The translations under genes and the position numbers were made by a program. From NCBI GenBank assembly GCA_947502405.1, contig CANMZT010000002.1, positions 124,001 to 188,000 of the forward strand: DNA of 64,000 nt, in the 5' to 3' direction. The stretch is from an uncultured Algibacter sp. (lineage in GTDB: Bacteria > Bacteroidota > Bacteroidia > Flavobacteriales > Flavobacteriaceae). Shown here piece after piece: positions 1-8,874 of this stretch. Each line of letters begins with the position of its first letter. Position 1 is the stretch's first letter. The notes under the pieces are model-generated. The model was not told the origin of the DNA and searched no databases. It saw nothing but the letters and a program-made list of their open reading frames with translations.

Positions 1-377
1 TTTTATTACTTTTGGCTAAACCAGCAAACTCTGTACGCGTAAATGGTAGAGTTCAAAGAAGGTTTAACTTATATGCAGAACAAGTTACTAAACCTGGGGG
101 CACAAAAGACAGAAAAGTTGTGTTTCTTAGAACGGTTAATGCCAACAGTGACGTATTTATAAAAATGACAAATCGATTTGACAGTAGTGGTAATAATCAA
201 TATGTAGATATTCAAATTGGAAAAAATCCTACACTTAAAAACTATAGTTTCAAAGTACCTAACGATGGTGGAAATAAAAAAGGAAAAAATGCAAAAATTA
301 GATTTGGAGCTTACAGATGTAAAAGCGGCTCTGCAACTATTAAATGGCGAAATGTTAGACACAATTTCCGATTATAA
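1..377 (+). CDS. PL28-like lyase, C-terminal part (cut by window edge)
   Basis: Only the C-terminal part of this protein is in the window; the frame is open to the left edge. It aligns without gaps at its beginning to the PL28 lyases encoded at 34452-36461 and 36620-38176. Shared positions include the FxIYAE/FNLYAE strand, REVVFL/RKVVFL, and the final RxGAYR...IxW segment, which keeps the tyrosine of the PL28 catalytic region. The TTG at 12-14 is therefore an internal leucine codon, not a start. Unlike the two full lyases it stops right after the PL28 core and has no beta-trefoil and no T9SS tail. It is the only + strand gene and converges on the large - strand operon. It is clearly divergent from the two paralogs (roughly one third identical by eye), so its substrate may differ. 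Family assignment is fairly safe; activity is inferred. Confidence 0.7.
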   Translation, partial: LLLLAKPANSVRVNGRVQRRFNLYAEQVTKPGGTKDRKVVFLRTVNANSDVFIKMTNRFDSSGNNQYVDIQIGKNPTLKNYSFKVPNDGGNKKGKNAKIRFGAYRCKSGSATIKWRNVRHNFRL

Positions 378-464
378 GGAATACACCTGAGTTATTTAGA
401 ATATTATAATTGGATAATTTACTGTAACCAATTACGCATATTCGTAAATCTCAATTGATACTCT

Positions 465-498
465 AAAAAAGCTATCTCATCTTACAGATAGCTTTTTT
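465..498. terminator. Bidirectional rho-independent terminator
   Basis: The 13-bp arms AAAAAAGCTATCT (465-477) and AGATAGCTTTTTT (486-498) form a perfect hairpin with an 8-nt loop. A-tracts and T-tracts at both ends allow it to stop transcription from the + strand gene ending at 377 and from the - strand operon ending at 543. Confidence 0.85.
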
Positions 499-542
499 TA
501 TTTGCCTAGTTTAATCAAATGAGATAAATGAAAAAACCTTTA

Positions 543-3374
543 TTACTCTAAAAACTTTACTGGTCCTTCTAATCCTATTCTAACCAAACCCTTATAACCT
601 CTTGTCCATACATTAGTTAATGGATTATCAATAGATTTACAATAATTAGCTAAGACGGTTGTATAATGAATTTCAATTTGATTTTCTCCTGTTTTTAAAA
701 GCCCTTTTACTGGGAATATTGGTTTACCATACCAATTCACTCCTACTTTTGCTCCATTAATGTAAAGTGTGGTAACACCACCGTTTGTTTCTCCTAAATC
801 AATATGAGAATATTGTTCATTATTCTGAAAACTTGTTTTATAGATAAGTTCTCCTCCAAAAGACGTTTGTGTAGTATCTGATGATTGACTAAAATCAACA
901 AGTTCGGTCATATGCCATGTAAAAGTTTTATTATCAATCCTCTTTCCAACAACCTCCCAATTGGCATCAATAATTTTATAATCCGTTATAGTATTCGATT
1001 TTGCTTTTGGTACTTCTTTGGGTTTTTCGTCTTCAAAAACTATCAATATGGATTCCAATGGATTTAATGAAATATTCAATTCATTTGAATTTGAACTATA
1101 TTGAAATGGTGTTCGCTCTCCGGTTTCTGGGTTCCACACATAAGGATACTTCGCTTCAACCGGGAATTTCACTTCAAAACTTGTAGTTTCAAACCTATGA
1201 ACATTTGTGAAAAAATAAAGATCTTTAGTTGCCGTGTATTGATGGATTTGATACACATTTTTTGTAGGATTACTAATTGAGACATCTGGCTTGATACCAG
1301 TTTCATTTAACATGTTTTGTGTCCATAAGAATAATGCTTTTAAAGATTCTGGTTTATCAATTTCAATTATGGCTTCAGGATAATTAGTGAATAAATCTTC
1401 CATAACTTTATTCACCAAAATATCATGTTCCTGATAATTAGAATAATGCAACGATTTAGTAGGCAATTTATCAACCACTACCACTTTTCCCCCAGATGCT
1501 ACAAAAGCTTTAATTTTTGAAGCCGATTCTGGACTAATGGATGTTAAACTGGCCAACACCAATAGTTTGTAGTTCATATTGCCATAGGAAATAACCCCAT
1601 CTTTTATTTTAGCACCTTCCAGGACATTTTGATTAACATATTCGCAAGAATACCCTAATTGGCTAATGGGTTCCCAAAGCTTATACAAATATCGCGGTTC
1701 TGTATGAAAAGGTTCTCTAGCTAAACCTTTATCTCCCCAAATATCAGATGTTGGTCCAATAATAGCAATGGATTTATCTGCTTGAGAATTTTGAAATACA
1801 GACGATAATCTCGCATTATAATCCACCCAAAGATTCAAGTGTTTCCACCAAGTATTCTGTTCGCTAAAATAAGCGCCATAACGAATCCAACCAGGAAACG
1901 GTTCTGATGCTGGCGAATAATTATAGCCATGTAATATAGAATGATTGATACCTGTAATAAAGTTCATATCATCATGTTGCTTTATTTCTTCTAAAGTGGT
2001 TTTAAATACGCCTCTAGTATTCGTCATGGTTTCGCAACTTGTGATTTTTTTTCCTGTTAAGTGTGCACCAGCAGAAGCATACATATTCCAAGTCATATAC
2101 CCATGATTTTGATTCCATTGCCATATAGAATCTTTCATTTCGGCAGAGTAAATCCAATTATTACTTTCTGGAATATCGGGTATCATATAGCCATCTAGCA
2201 TGCCCATTAAAAAAGGCGTTCCGTAAGCTTGATATCTGCATAATACGCCATTGGCTTCACAAAAATCTTTGTAGGTCTGGGTGAAGTTCCTCAAAAACAC
2301 TTCAACCAATAATGTATTATAATCATAGCGTACGCGTTTTAACTCGTCTTTAAATGCCTCTGAAAAACCTTCTGAATACGAGTCATTTGCATAATTACCC
2401 TTTGCTGAATAGAAAACAAAAGGCATCCACTTATCTAATTTATACCCATAAGTGTCGAAAAAAACGGTTTCAAAATTATCTGTCCAATTCGCTCCAGACA
2501 CTTCTATACTATCACAAAAAATGCCTCTTATCAATTGATTCAAAGGAATACCCGAACGTTCTGAGATTTTTTTCAAACGCGATAAATACGCCAGCGTCAT
2601 TTCCTTTTTGTAGTGGTCCATCACAGGGCCTGCTCCTCCTGGAGCTCCAAGAGTTACATCTCTAAAATTCTGTTGAACCAGTTCGTAACTTAAATAAAAT
2701 TCGCCTTGTTGCTCAATGGTGTAATCAAGTTTGCCATTTTTATCTAAATGCGCTTTTAAATCAATAATTTGATTTGTGCTTAAACAGTGTTTTGGTATTA
2801 GTGAAAGGCTTATTAGTTTATACTTCGTTCGTTTACTTAAATGCCTTTGGGTTCTGGTTCTTTTGAATTTAGATTGAAAATGCTTTACGAGTGATGCCTC
2901 ATCAACAGCAATAGTTTCACCTCCGTTATAAGCTATTTTGTCTGTCACAATGCGTTGACAGGTCTCCTCGTCTGTTAAAAACTCTCCACCAAAAGGCCAA
3001 CCGGTACCGGCAATAATGTCGGTTATCATACCCAAATCTTTTGCCTTTTTTGATGCATGAACCACCATATCAATCCATTCACCACTCATCCAAACTAAAG
3101 ATTTTTCGCTTTTATCAAATGCAACTGGCATAGTAATCGGGTTTATTTCAACACCACCAAATCCTACACTTTTAAGGGATTCTAGCTGTCTATCAAGTTC
3201 TTCTGATTTTATCTTATTACCATTCCACCACCAACGCACAAATGGGCGAGCTTCTGAGGATGGGTTTTGGAACTTAGTATACAGATCTTCATTATCAATA
3301 GTTACAGTCTTATTGTTACAAGAGCAGATAAATAGAAAAGAAAAAAATATTGCTGATAAGAGAAAAGACTTCAT
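543..3374 (-). CDS. GH106-type alpha-L-rhamnosidase lipoprotein
   Basis: A 943-residue secreted lipoprotein: the signal peptide ends in FICSC around residue 19. Near the N-terminus RPFVRWWWNG, GFGGVEINP and TGWPFGG are typical of the GH106 barrel. The segment CDSIE...NW matches the DSxE...W segment of the other two GH106 proteins here (11845-15099 and 38344-41817), where the catalytic glutamate is expected. The C-terminal part has a galactose-binding-like beta-sandwich ending in a YKGLVRIGLEGPV-type strand. GH106 enzymes remove terminal alpha-L-rhamnose, so a role on ulvan oligosaccharides in the periplasm or at the outer membrane is inferred. It is the last gene of the long operon, 84 nt downstream of rhaT. 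It is shorter than the two other GH106 proteins and more distant from them, so the linkage it cuts may differ. Confidence 0.75.
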   Translation of the reverse strand: MKSFLLSAIFFSFLFICSCNNKTVTIDNEDLYTKFQNPSSEARPFVRWWWNGNKIKSEELDRQLESLKSVGFGGVEINPITMPVAFDKSEKSLVWMSGEWIDMVVHASKKAKDLGMITDIIAGTGWPFGGEFLTDEETCQRIVTDKIAYNGGETIAVDEASLVKHFQSKFKRTRTQRHLSKRTKYKLISLSLIPKHCLSTNQIIDLKAHLDKNGKLDYTIEQQGEFYLSYELVQQNFRDVTLGAPGGAGPVMDHYKKEMTLAYLSRLKKISERSGIPLNQLIRGIFCDSIEVSGANWTDNFETVFFDTYGYKLDKWMPFVFYSAKGNYANDSYSEGFSEAFKDELKRVRYDYNTLLVEVFLRNFTQTYKDFCEANGVLCRYQAYGTPFLMGMLDGYMIPDIPESNNWIYSAEMKDSIWQWNQNHGYMTWNMYASAGAHLTGKKITSCETMTNTRGVFKTTLEEIKQHDDMNFITGINHSILHGYNYSPASEPFPGWIRYGAYFSEQNTWWKHLNLWVDYNARLSSVFQNSQADKSIAIIGPTSDIWGDKGLAREPFHTEPRYLYKLWEPISQLGYSCEYVNQNVLEGAKIKDGVISYGNMNYKLLVLASLTSISPESASKIKAFVASGGKVVVVDKLPTKSLHYSNYQEHDILVNKVMEDLFTNYPEAIIEIDKPESLKALFLWTQNMLNETGIKPDVSISNPTKNVYQIHQYTATKDLYFFTNVHRFETTSFEVKFPVEAKYPYVWNPETGERTPFQYSSNSNELNISLNPLESILIVFEDEKPKEVPKAKSNTITDYKIIDANWEVVGKRIDNKTFTWHMTELVDFSQSSDTTQTSFGGELIYKTSFQNNEQYSHIDLGETNGGVTTLYINGAKVGVNWYGKPIFPVKGLLKTGENQIEIHYTTVLANYCKSIDNPLTNVWTRGYKGLVRIGLEGPVKFLE

Positions 3375-3458
3375 ATTAATAAAATTATAAATAACAGTTT
3401 CTAAAAAATATTTTTAAAATCTCGAGACTTCCTGTAACTTTTTGGAAATCTTTTTAAT

Positions 3459-4511
3459 TTAAAGAGAATTCCCAATTCCCACCAAAACAACAGAAAGAAT
3501 AATCACTATAATTCCTGATGTAATTGTTAGTTTCGTCTTTTTAGCCACACCATGCCATTCTTTTCGGTAAACTCCCCAAAGGTTAGCGGTTAAAATAATG
3601 GTAGACATGTGTAAAATCCAAGAGCTGGCTCCATTACCCAATTTACTTTCTCCCATTCCATAAAAGAAAAATTGCAAAAACCAGATGGTACCTGCTAAAG
3701 CAGAAAACATAAAATTCCTAGAAATAGGCGTTTGCTTGCTGGTAAAGTCTTTATATGCTTTATTTTTTAAGCTCAAATAAGTTGTCCAAACCAAATTAGA
3801 CACCAAACCACCCCAAAGAATAACCACAAAGGTTACATTATTTGCAAATAAATGGTCGTACCCAGCAGCAACAGCGGCATCGGCCATAGGCTTTCCAGAT
3901 TCTATTCCAAAACTGAAAAACGAACTTAATATTCCAGAAATTACAGCTACAATTAAACCTTTTACCAAATTAAACTCCGAAACACTTTTTTTCTTTTCTT
4001 CTTCCGACAGTTCTTTTTCTTTAAGCATTCCTGCTTTCCCGCAAATACCAATACCAATCAAACATACCAAAACACCTAACAACACAACCTGCCCTCCTGT
4101 AGAAGAGATCATATCTGTAAAGGATGTTTTTCCATCTTGAGGATTAAAATTGTAGTAAATAGAAGGTACGATTGCACCAAATGCTGCACAAAAGCCTAAA
4201 ACCACAGAGTTTCCTAAAGACATCCCCAAATATCGAACACCTAGCCCATAAGACAATCCGCCAACGCCCCAAAGTAATCCCATTAAAAAGGTAAAACCTA
4301 AAATAGTATTAGAACTTGCCGAAATAATCTCTACAAATCCAGGAACGGTTAAGTACGCTGCTATAGGAGGTACAATAAGCCAGGACATCACACCACCTAC
4401 CATCCAGTAGGTTTCCCAAGACCAACCTTTTACTTTATTATAGGGCATGTAAAAACTACCCGCGGCAACGCCGCCTAACGAATGAAATAATACGCCTAAT
4501 AGTGCTTGCAT
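3459..4511 (-). CDS. rhaT: L-rhamnose/proton symporter RhaT
   Basis: A 350-residue inner-membrane protein with about ten hydrophobic segments and no signal peptide. Its length is close to that of E. coli RhaT (344 aa). The N-terminal GVLFHSLGGVAAGSFYMP stretch and the GLLWGVGGLSYGLGVRYLG stretch are hallmarks of the RhaT family of the drug/metabolite transporter superfamily. It is expected to import L-rhamnose with a proton. Its place in an operon full of rhamnosidases fits: it takes up the sugar those enzymes release. It sits 80 nt downstream of the GH78 gene that starts at 7348. The rhamnose kinase and aldolase genes are not in this window. Confidence 0.9.
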   Translation of the reverse strand: MQALLGVLFHSLGGVAAGSFYMPYNKVKGWSWETYWMVGGVMSWLIVPPIAAYLTVPGFVEIISASSNTILGFTFLMGLLWGVGGLSYGLGVRYLGMSLGNSVVLGFCAAFGAIVPSIYYNFNPQDGKTSFTDMISSTGGQVVLLGVLVCLIGIGICGKAGMLKEKELSEEEKKKSVSEFNLVKGLIVAVISGILSSFFSFGIESGKPMADAAVAAGYDHLFANNVTFVVILWGGLVSNLVWTTYLSLKNKAYKDFTSKQTPISRNFMFSALAGTIWFLQFFFYGMGESKLGNGASSWILHMSTIILTANLWGVYRKEWHGVAKKTKLTITSGIIVIILSVVLVGIGNSL

Positions 4512-4591
4512 AATATTTTAATTATTTTTGTGTTGATTGTTTTATTGATATTGAAACTTAACACGCTTTTGTACTTTGTAAAGCTACCTAT

Positions 4592-7348
4592 CTAAATTTT
4601 CACTTTAAAACTAAATGTTCCGGATGTTATAGTTTCTCTTTTATGAGGCAAAACTACCGTAGCTTTACAATTTACGGGAACAACTCCAGAATACTCATAA
4701 GTAGTCTCGTCCAGTTTCTTCCACGCCGCTTTTATCTCTCCACGAATAGAATTATAACTTGCTTTGGCAAAATCCATAGTCTTTATAAAATTAGGTTTTA
4801 ACACGATATTTTGAAAACCTGGTTGAGCTTCATCTATATTGATTCCAACCATATGACGGTAAAAGAAATTATCTACCGCACCCATAAAATGATGCATATT
4901 AGAGGCCGTAAATTTATAACCCTCTGGCAATGTTGTTGCCCCATTTTTGATCATCCATCCAAAAGATGGCCATTCTTCGTTAACCACTACTTTATGCATA
5001 AGGTCTGCGTGACCATTTTTTGGTAAATATTCATAAGCAGAATGTACCGTAAACACACCACCCCACAAGTGGTAATTTTTATCTTTAACAATATTATCTA
5101 CCACCTTCTTTTCGAGTTGAGCTCTGTATTTTTCTGGAACAATACCGTAATTAAGTGCCAAAATATTAACTACAGGTAAAAACTCATTAAAAGGTTTTAA
5201 ACCTACATACTCTAGTTTCTTTTCATCAAATGCATATTTTTGTATGCCTTTATGCATGCGTTCCGCTTGTGCGTTTAGCCTTTTTTTATCTTTGTTTTTC
5301 CCTAATTTTTCAGCAATATGCGCTAGACGTTTAAGGGCTAAATAAAAATTCATTGAGGCAATAACCTCATTCCCTCCAGGTTTACTACCGCCTCTATACG
5401 TTGCATCATAAGGCGTTACCCAGTCATTAAAACGCTCTTTAAACATGCCGTCTTTTTCTGCCATGTTGTTGAACTCCCATGATCGTTTTACCCAAAGCAT
5501 CATGTTTTCCCAATAGTTCTCAAACAATCTTGTATCTTCATAATATTGATACATATACCAAGGAATATGAACACCAGCAGACGACCATAACGTAGATTTT
5601 CCTGCGCCGTATTTATTTGCAGGAACAATGGCAGGTATCCCTCCCAAATCATCTTGTCCATCAAAAATATCTCTGGTAAACTTCGTCATTAAAGCTGCCA
5701 AATCATAATTCGCCATACCAAACTCCATACCTGTAACAGCATCGCCTAACCAACCATTTTTCTCACGATGCGGACAATCGGTTGGAATACTATGTAAGTT
5801 GAATATGAGTGATTTACGACAAATATCATGAACTGCATTTACCGTTTCATCTGATGATTCAAAATGCCCTACGCGTGGCACATCAGAATGTACATATCTT
5901 ACCTCAACATCATCTAGACTAAACTTTAGCTTTCGAAAACTTTTCACCTTAATATAACGAAACCCTTTATAAGAAAAACGGCATTCGGCATACTCTACAC
6001 CGCCACCTTTACAAACGTAAGCCATTTGCTGAAGTCCTCCAGGTTGACTCAAAGTAATAGGATCTTTATTTTCTCCAAAATAAATAGAAACGCGTTGTCC
6101 TTTTTTAGCATTTTTTATGCGTAATCGTACCCAACCAGACATGTTGGTACCTACATCAAACCATTGCCCCCTACTTGAATTTTTTGTAGCTATGGGGTGA
6201 AACGTTTTGGTAACTCGAATGGGCTCGCACATTTGCGATACAAGTTCTCCACCTGGATGGGGTGCTGGTTTTACGTTGTCCCATTTAGAATCGTCTAAGC
6301 CTGCTTCACTCCAACCTTCAATTTCTTTTGTAGCATCATAAATTTCGCCCATATGTGGCCCATCATATACCACAGGCCCTCCTGTAACTTTCCAACTTAA
6401 ATCGCTTACAATGTCTTTTGTAGTGCCATCTTCATATTCTAATTTTATGCGACACATTAATTTTGGCTGACCAATCCATCCGTTTTTTTTATAAAATCCC
6501 CAGTGGTCGTAAGCCATCATACCGTAAAAGCCACGACCTAACATAACTCCTGCCACATTAGCGCCATTTTTCATCTCATTCGTAATATCATGCGTAGCAT
6601 ATAAAATGGTTTTTCTATAATCTGTCCAACCTGGATCTAAAACGGAATTCCCTATCTTTTTACCATTGATGTATAACTCGTAATATCCAATACCACTTAT
6701 GTATGCCTTGGCACGTTTTACCTTTTTTTCTAAATCAAAACCTTTACGTAAAAGTGGTGCTGGGTCGTGTTTTTTATCGTCAAAAAAATGATAACGTTCA
6801 AACATGTTTAAATGTGCCCCAAAATAACTTGGCAGTTGAAATTCGGTGGCTCCAGACTCCACCTTTTTTTTACGCCACCATTCTGTTTCCCACTCTTCTT
6901 GATTTCTCCAAGCAATCCATTGTGCGCCTTTCCAATCGTCTACCGAAAACAAACCCGTCGAAAATATTGCTGTTTTACTCCAGTTTGGGGTGTTATTTTT
7001 ATCCCAAACCCTTACTTTCCAGTAATACTGGCTTGCGGGCTCTAAAGGCTTGCCCTTGTAAACTATTTGTGTAGTTTCCGCACTTCTTACTTTTTTAGAA
7101 TTGTAAACATCCCCAATATTTTTTTCAATATTTTCTTTTGAAGTCGATACAATCAGTTGGTAACTTTTTTGATACTGCCCTGCTTCTTCTGATTGTAATT
7201 TCCAGAAAAAACGCGGTTTTTTAACATCTACACCTTCTGGATTTTCTCTGTATTCCAATTTTAAATCGTAGGGTACGATTTGAGAAAATAGTGCAAATGG
7301 TATTATTAAAATCAAAAAAAATAAAATGGATGTATTTGAATATTTCAT
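4592..7348 (-). CDS. GH78 alpha-L-rhamnosidase
   Basis: A 918-residue protein with a cleavable signal peptide (residues 1-22, ending ALFSQ). The order is the usual GH78 one: an N-terminal Ig-like module with YYWKVRVWD, a beta-sandwich with ELYINGKKIG, a second sandwich with WFDVGTNMSGWVRL, then the (alpha/alpha)6 barrel. The general-acid motif DCPHREKNGWLGDA starts at D524, with E529 as the likely acid. NGATTLPEG near the C-terminus is where the general base is expected. It should remove alpha-L-rhamnosyl residues from ulvan fragments in the periplasm. It lies between a sulfatase gene and rhaT in the same operon. The short basic stretch EWWRKKK around residue 160 is unusual but lies in a surface-type linker. 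Family confidence is high; the exact linkage is unknown. Confidence 0.9.
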   Translation of the reverse strand: MKYSNTSILFFLILIIPFALFSQIVPYDLKLEYRENPEGVDVKKPRFFWKLQSEEAGQYQKSYQLIVSTSKENIEKNIGDVYNSKKVRSAETTQIVYKGKPLEPASQYYWKVRVWDKNNTPNWSKTAIFSTGLFSVDDWKGAQWIAWRNQEEWETEWWRKKKVESGATEFQLPSYFGAHLNMFERYHFFDDKKHDPAPLLRKGFDLEKKVKRAKAYISGIGYYELYINGKKIGNSVLDPGWTDYRKTILYATHDITNEMKNGANVAGVMLGRGFYGMMAYDHWGFYKKNGWIGQPKLMCRIKLEYEDGTTKDIVSDLSWKVTGGPVVYDGPHMGEIYDATKEIEGWSEAGLDDSKWDNVKPAPHPGGELVSQMCEPIRVTKTFHPIATKNSSRGQWFDVGTNMSGWVRLRIKNAKKGQRVSIYFGENKDPITLSQPGGLQQMAYVCKGGGVEYAECRFSYKGFRYIKVKSFRKLKFSLDDVEVRYVHSDVPRVGHFESSDETVNAVHDICRKSLIFNLHSIPTDCPHREKNGWLGDAVTGMEFGMANYDLAALMTKFTRDIFDGQDDLGGIPAIVPANKYGAGKSTLWSSAGVHIPWYMYQYYEDTRLFENYWENMMLWVKRSWEFNNMAEKDGMFKERFNDWVTPYDATYRGGSKPGGNEVIASMNFYLALKRLAHIAEKLGKNKDKKRLNAQAERMHKGIQKYAFDEKKLEYVGLKPFNEFLPVVNILALNYGIVPEKYRAQLEKKVVDNIVKDKNYHLWGGVFTVHSAYEYLPKNGHADLMHKVVVNEEWPSFGWMIKNGATTLPEGYKFTASNMHHFMGAVDNFFYRHMVGINIDEAQPGFQNIVLKPNFIKTMDFAKASYNSIRGEIKAAWKKLDETTYEYSGVVPVNCKATVVLPHKRETITSGTFSFKVKI

Positions 7349-7451
7349 GGGTGCTTTATGATTTCTAAAACTGTATTTTGCATGGGTACCTTTCGCATTA
7401 TTTTTTCAAACTATTCATTTATATACATCTTAAAAACGAGCGCGGTTCATG

Positions 7452-8837
7452 TTACTCTTTATATTCAGGGTTTGGTGTATTCGGAATTGGAGCATTTGTT
7501 TCTTTCCACCATTGCTCTAAATCCATTAATAGTTCTTGTGCCTTTTTAGGGTTAACTTCTGCTAAATTGTTGCGTTCACTAATGTCTTCAGATAAATTAT
7601 AGAGTTCCATCCCCTCATCTTCAAAATAATAATGCAACTTCCAATTTCCTTTTCGAATTACAGAACCTGGTCGTGTTCGAAACAAAGGATCTCTATTTTC
7701 ATTATCATTTACGTTATAAGCTTGTAAGTAAATAGGGAAATGCCAAAATAAAGGGCGTTCAAAAACTTGAACTTCTTCTTCTAAAACAGGTCTTAAATTA
7801 TTTCCATCTAACTGAAGTGTACTCGTATCTATTCCTGCATATTGTAATACCGTTGGGAAGATATCTAAATTTGTTATTGGAACTTCACTCTTCGTATTGG
7901 GTTGTATTTTGCCGTTTAAAACAAAGAAAAATGGTTCTCTAATGCCACCTTCATAATAACTCCCTTTTCCTGCTCGTAATGGTTTTTGTTTGGTGATACC
8001 ATAGAGACCTCCATTATCTGAAGTAAACACAATCAAGGTGTTTTCAAACTGATCTTTTTCTTTTAAGGTATTGATAAGCAAACCAATATTTCTGTCTAAA
8101 TTATCAACCATTGAAGCGTATTCTGCGTTACCTTGACCTTGCCATGGTGATTTTTTTTCATATTTAGGTACAATACTATCTACTGCCATTATAGGTACAT
8201 GCACAGCATAAGGCGAATAATATAGGAAAAACGGCTTTTGTACGGAATCAACAAATTGTAATGTTTTCTCCATAATTAAGTCGGTTAAATATTGACTATC
8301 ACCTTTTTCAATCTTCACATTTTTATAAGGCGGATAATAACTTCTAGGTAACCCATTGTGCCCTCCAGCAATATTTACATCAAACCCATATTCTAGGGGA
8401 TTATCACTTAAATGCCACTTTCCTGCATGACAAGTAACGTATCCATTATCATGCAGCACTTCTGGCAAAATCGTATGATCCTTTGAGAGCGTATGCGTGT
8501 TTTTTATCGGAATTAGTTTTCGGTCTTCAGATTTTCCTCGTGTAGAAGGACTCACGGTATAAATGCCGTGTCGAGGTGTCCACTGCCCTGTCATTAAACA
8601 GGCTCTACTAGGCGCACAGTTTGCAGAAGCAGCATAACCATTTGTAAATACCATACCTAAACTAGACAAATAATCTATGTTTGGTGTTTCATAGTATTTA
8701 CTCCCCATAAAGCCAACATCTTTCCACCCCATATCATCAACATTTATAATGATGATATTAGGAGCAGAAGGTTCTTGTTTCTTAATACAAGCTTGATTTA
8801 ATAGTACTATTAAGACTAATTGAATAATTTTCTTCAT
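7452..8837 (-). CDS. S1-family sulfatase, lipoprotein
   Basis: A 461-residue formylglycine-dependent sulfatase. The active-site motif is C74-A-P-S-R78, whose cysteine is matured to formylglycine, and the metal-binding pair D34-D35 stands in IINVDDMGW. A later FTSDNGG supplies further metal ligands. The N-terminus has a lipoprotein-like signal (LLNQAC, residues 12-17), so it probably sits on a membrane facing the periplasm or cell surface. Within the operon it lies 103 nt upstream of a GH78 gene and 37 nt downstream of the isomerase gene. It is expected to desulfate rhamnose-3-sulfate or another sulfated residue in ulvan oligosaccharides. The S1 subfamily cannot be told by eye. Anaerobic or FGE-type maturation enzymes are not in the window. 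Confidence 0.88.
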   Translation of the reverse strand: MKKIIQLVLIVLLNQACIKKQEPSAPNIIIINVDDMGWKDVGFMGSKYYETPNIDYLSSLGMVFTNGYAASANCAPSRACLMTGQWTPRHGIYTVSPSTRGKSEDRKLIPIKNTHTLSKDHTILPEVLHDNGYVTCHAGKWHLSDNPLEYGFDVNIAGGHNGLPRSYYPPYKNVKIEKGDSQYLTDLIMEKTLQFVDSVQKPFFLYYSPYAVHVPIMAVDSIVPKYEKKSPWQGQGNAEYASMVDNLDRNIGLLINTLKEKDQFENTLIVFTSDNGGLYGITKQKPLRAGKGSYYEGGIREPFFFVLNGKIQPNTKSEVPITNLDIFPTVLQYAGIDTSTLQLDGNNLRPVLEEEVQVFERPLFWHFPIYLQAYNVNDNENRDPLFRTRPGSVIRKGNWKLHYYFEDEGMELYNLSEDISERNNLAEVNPKKAQELLMDLEQWWKETNAPIPNTPNPEYKE

Positions 8838-8874
8838 TTGAAATGATTTTGAATAAAACTTGCTTCTAAATTGA

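Noticed and set aside
12-377. Complete 121-residue gene starting at the TTG at 12
   Set aside because: The frame is open upstream to the window edge, and the preceding codons align with the PL28 core, so the gene starts outside the window.
6703-7074. 123-residue + strand open frame
   Set aside because: It is antisense to the GH78 gene, in biased AT-rich composition, and shows no family feature.
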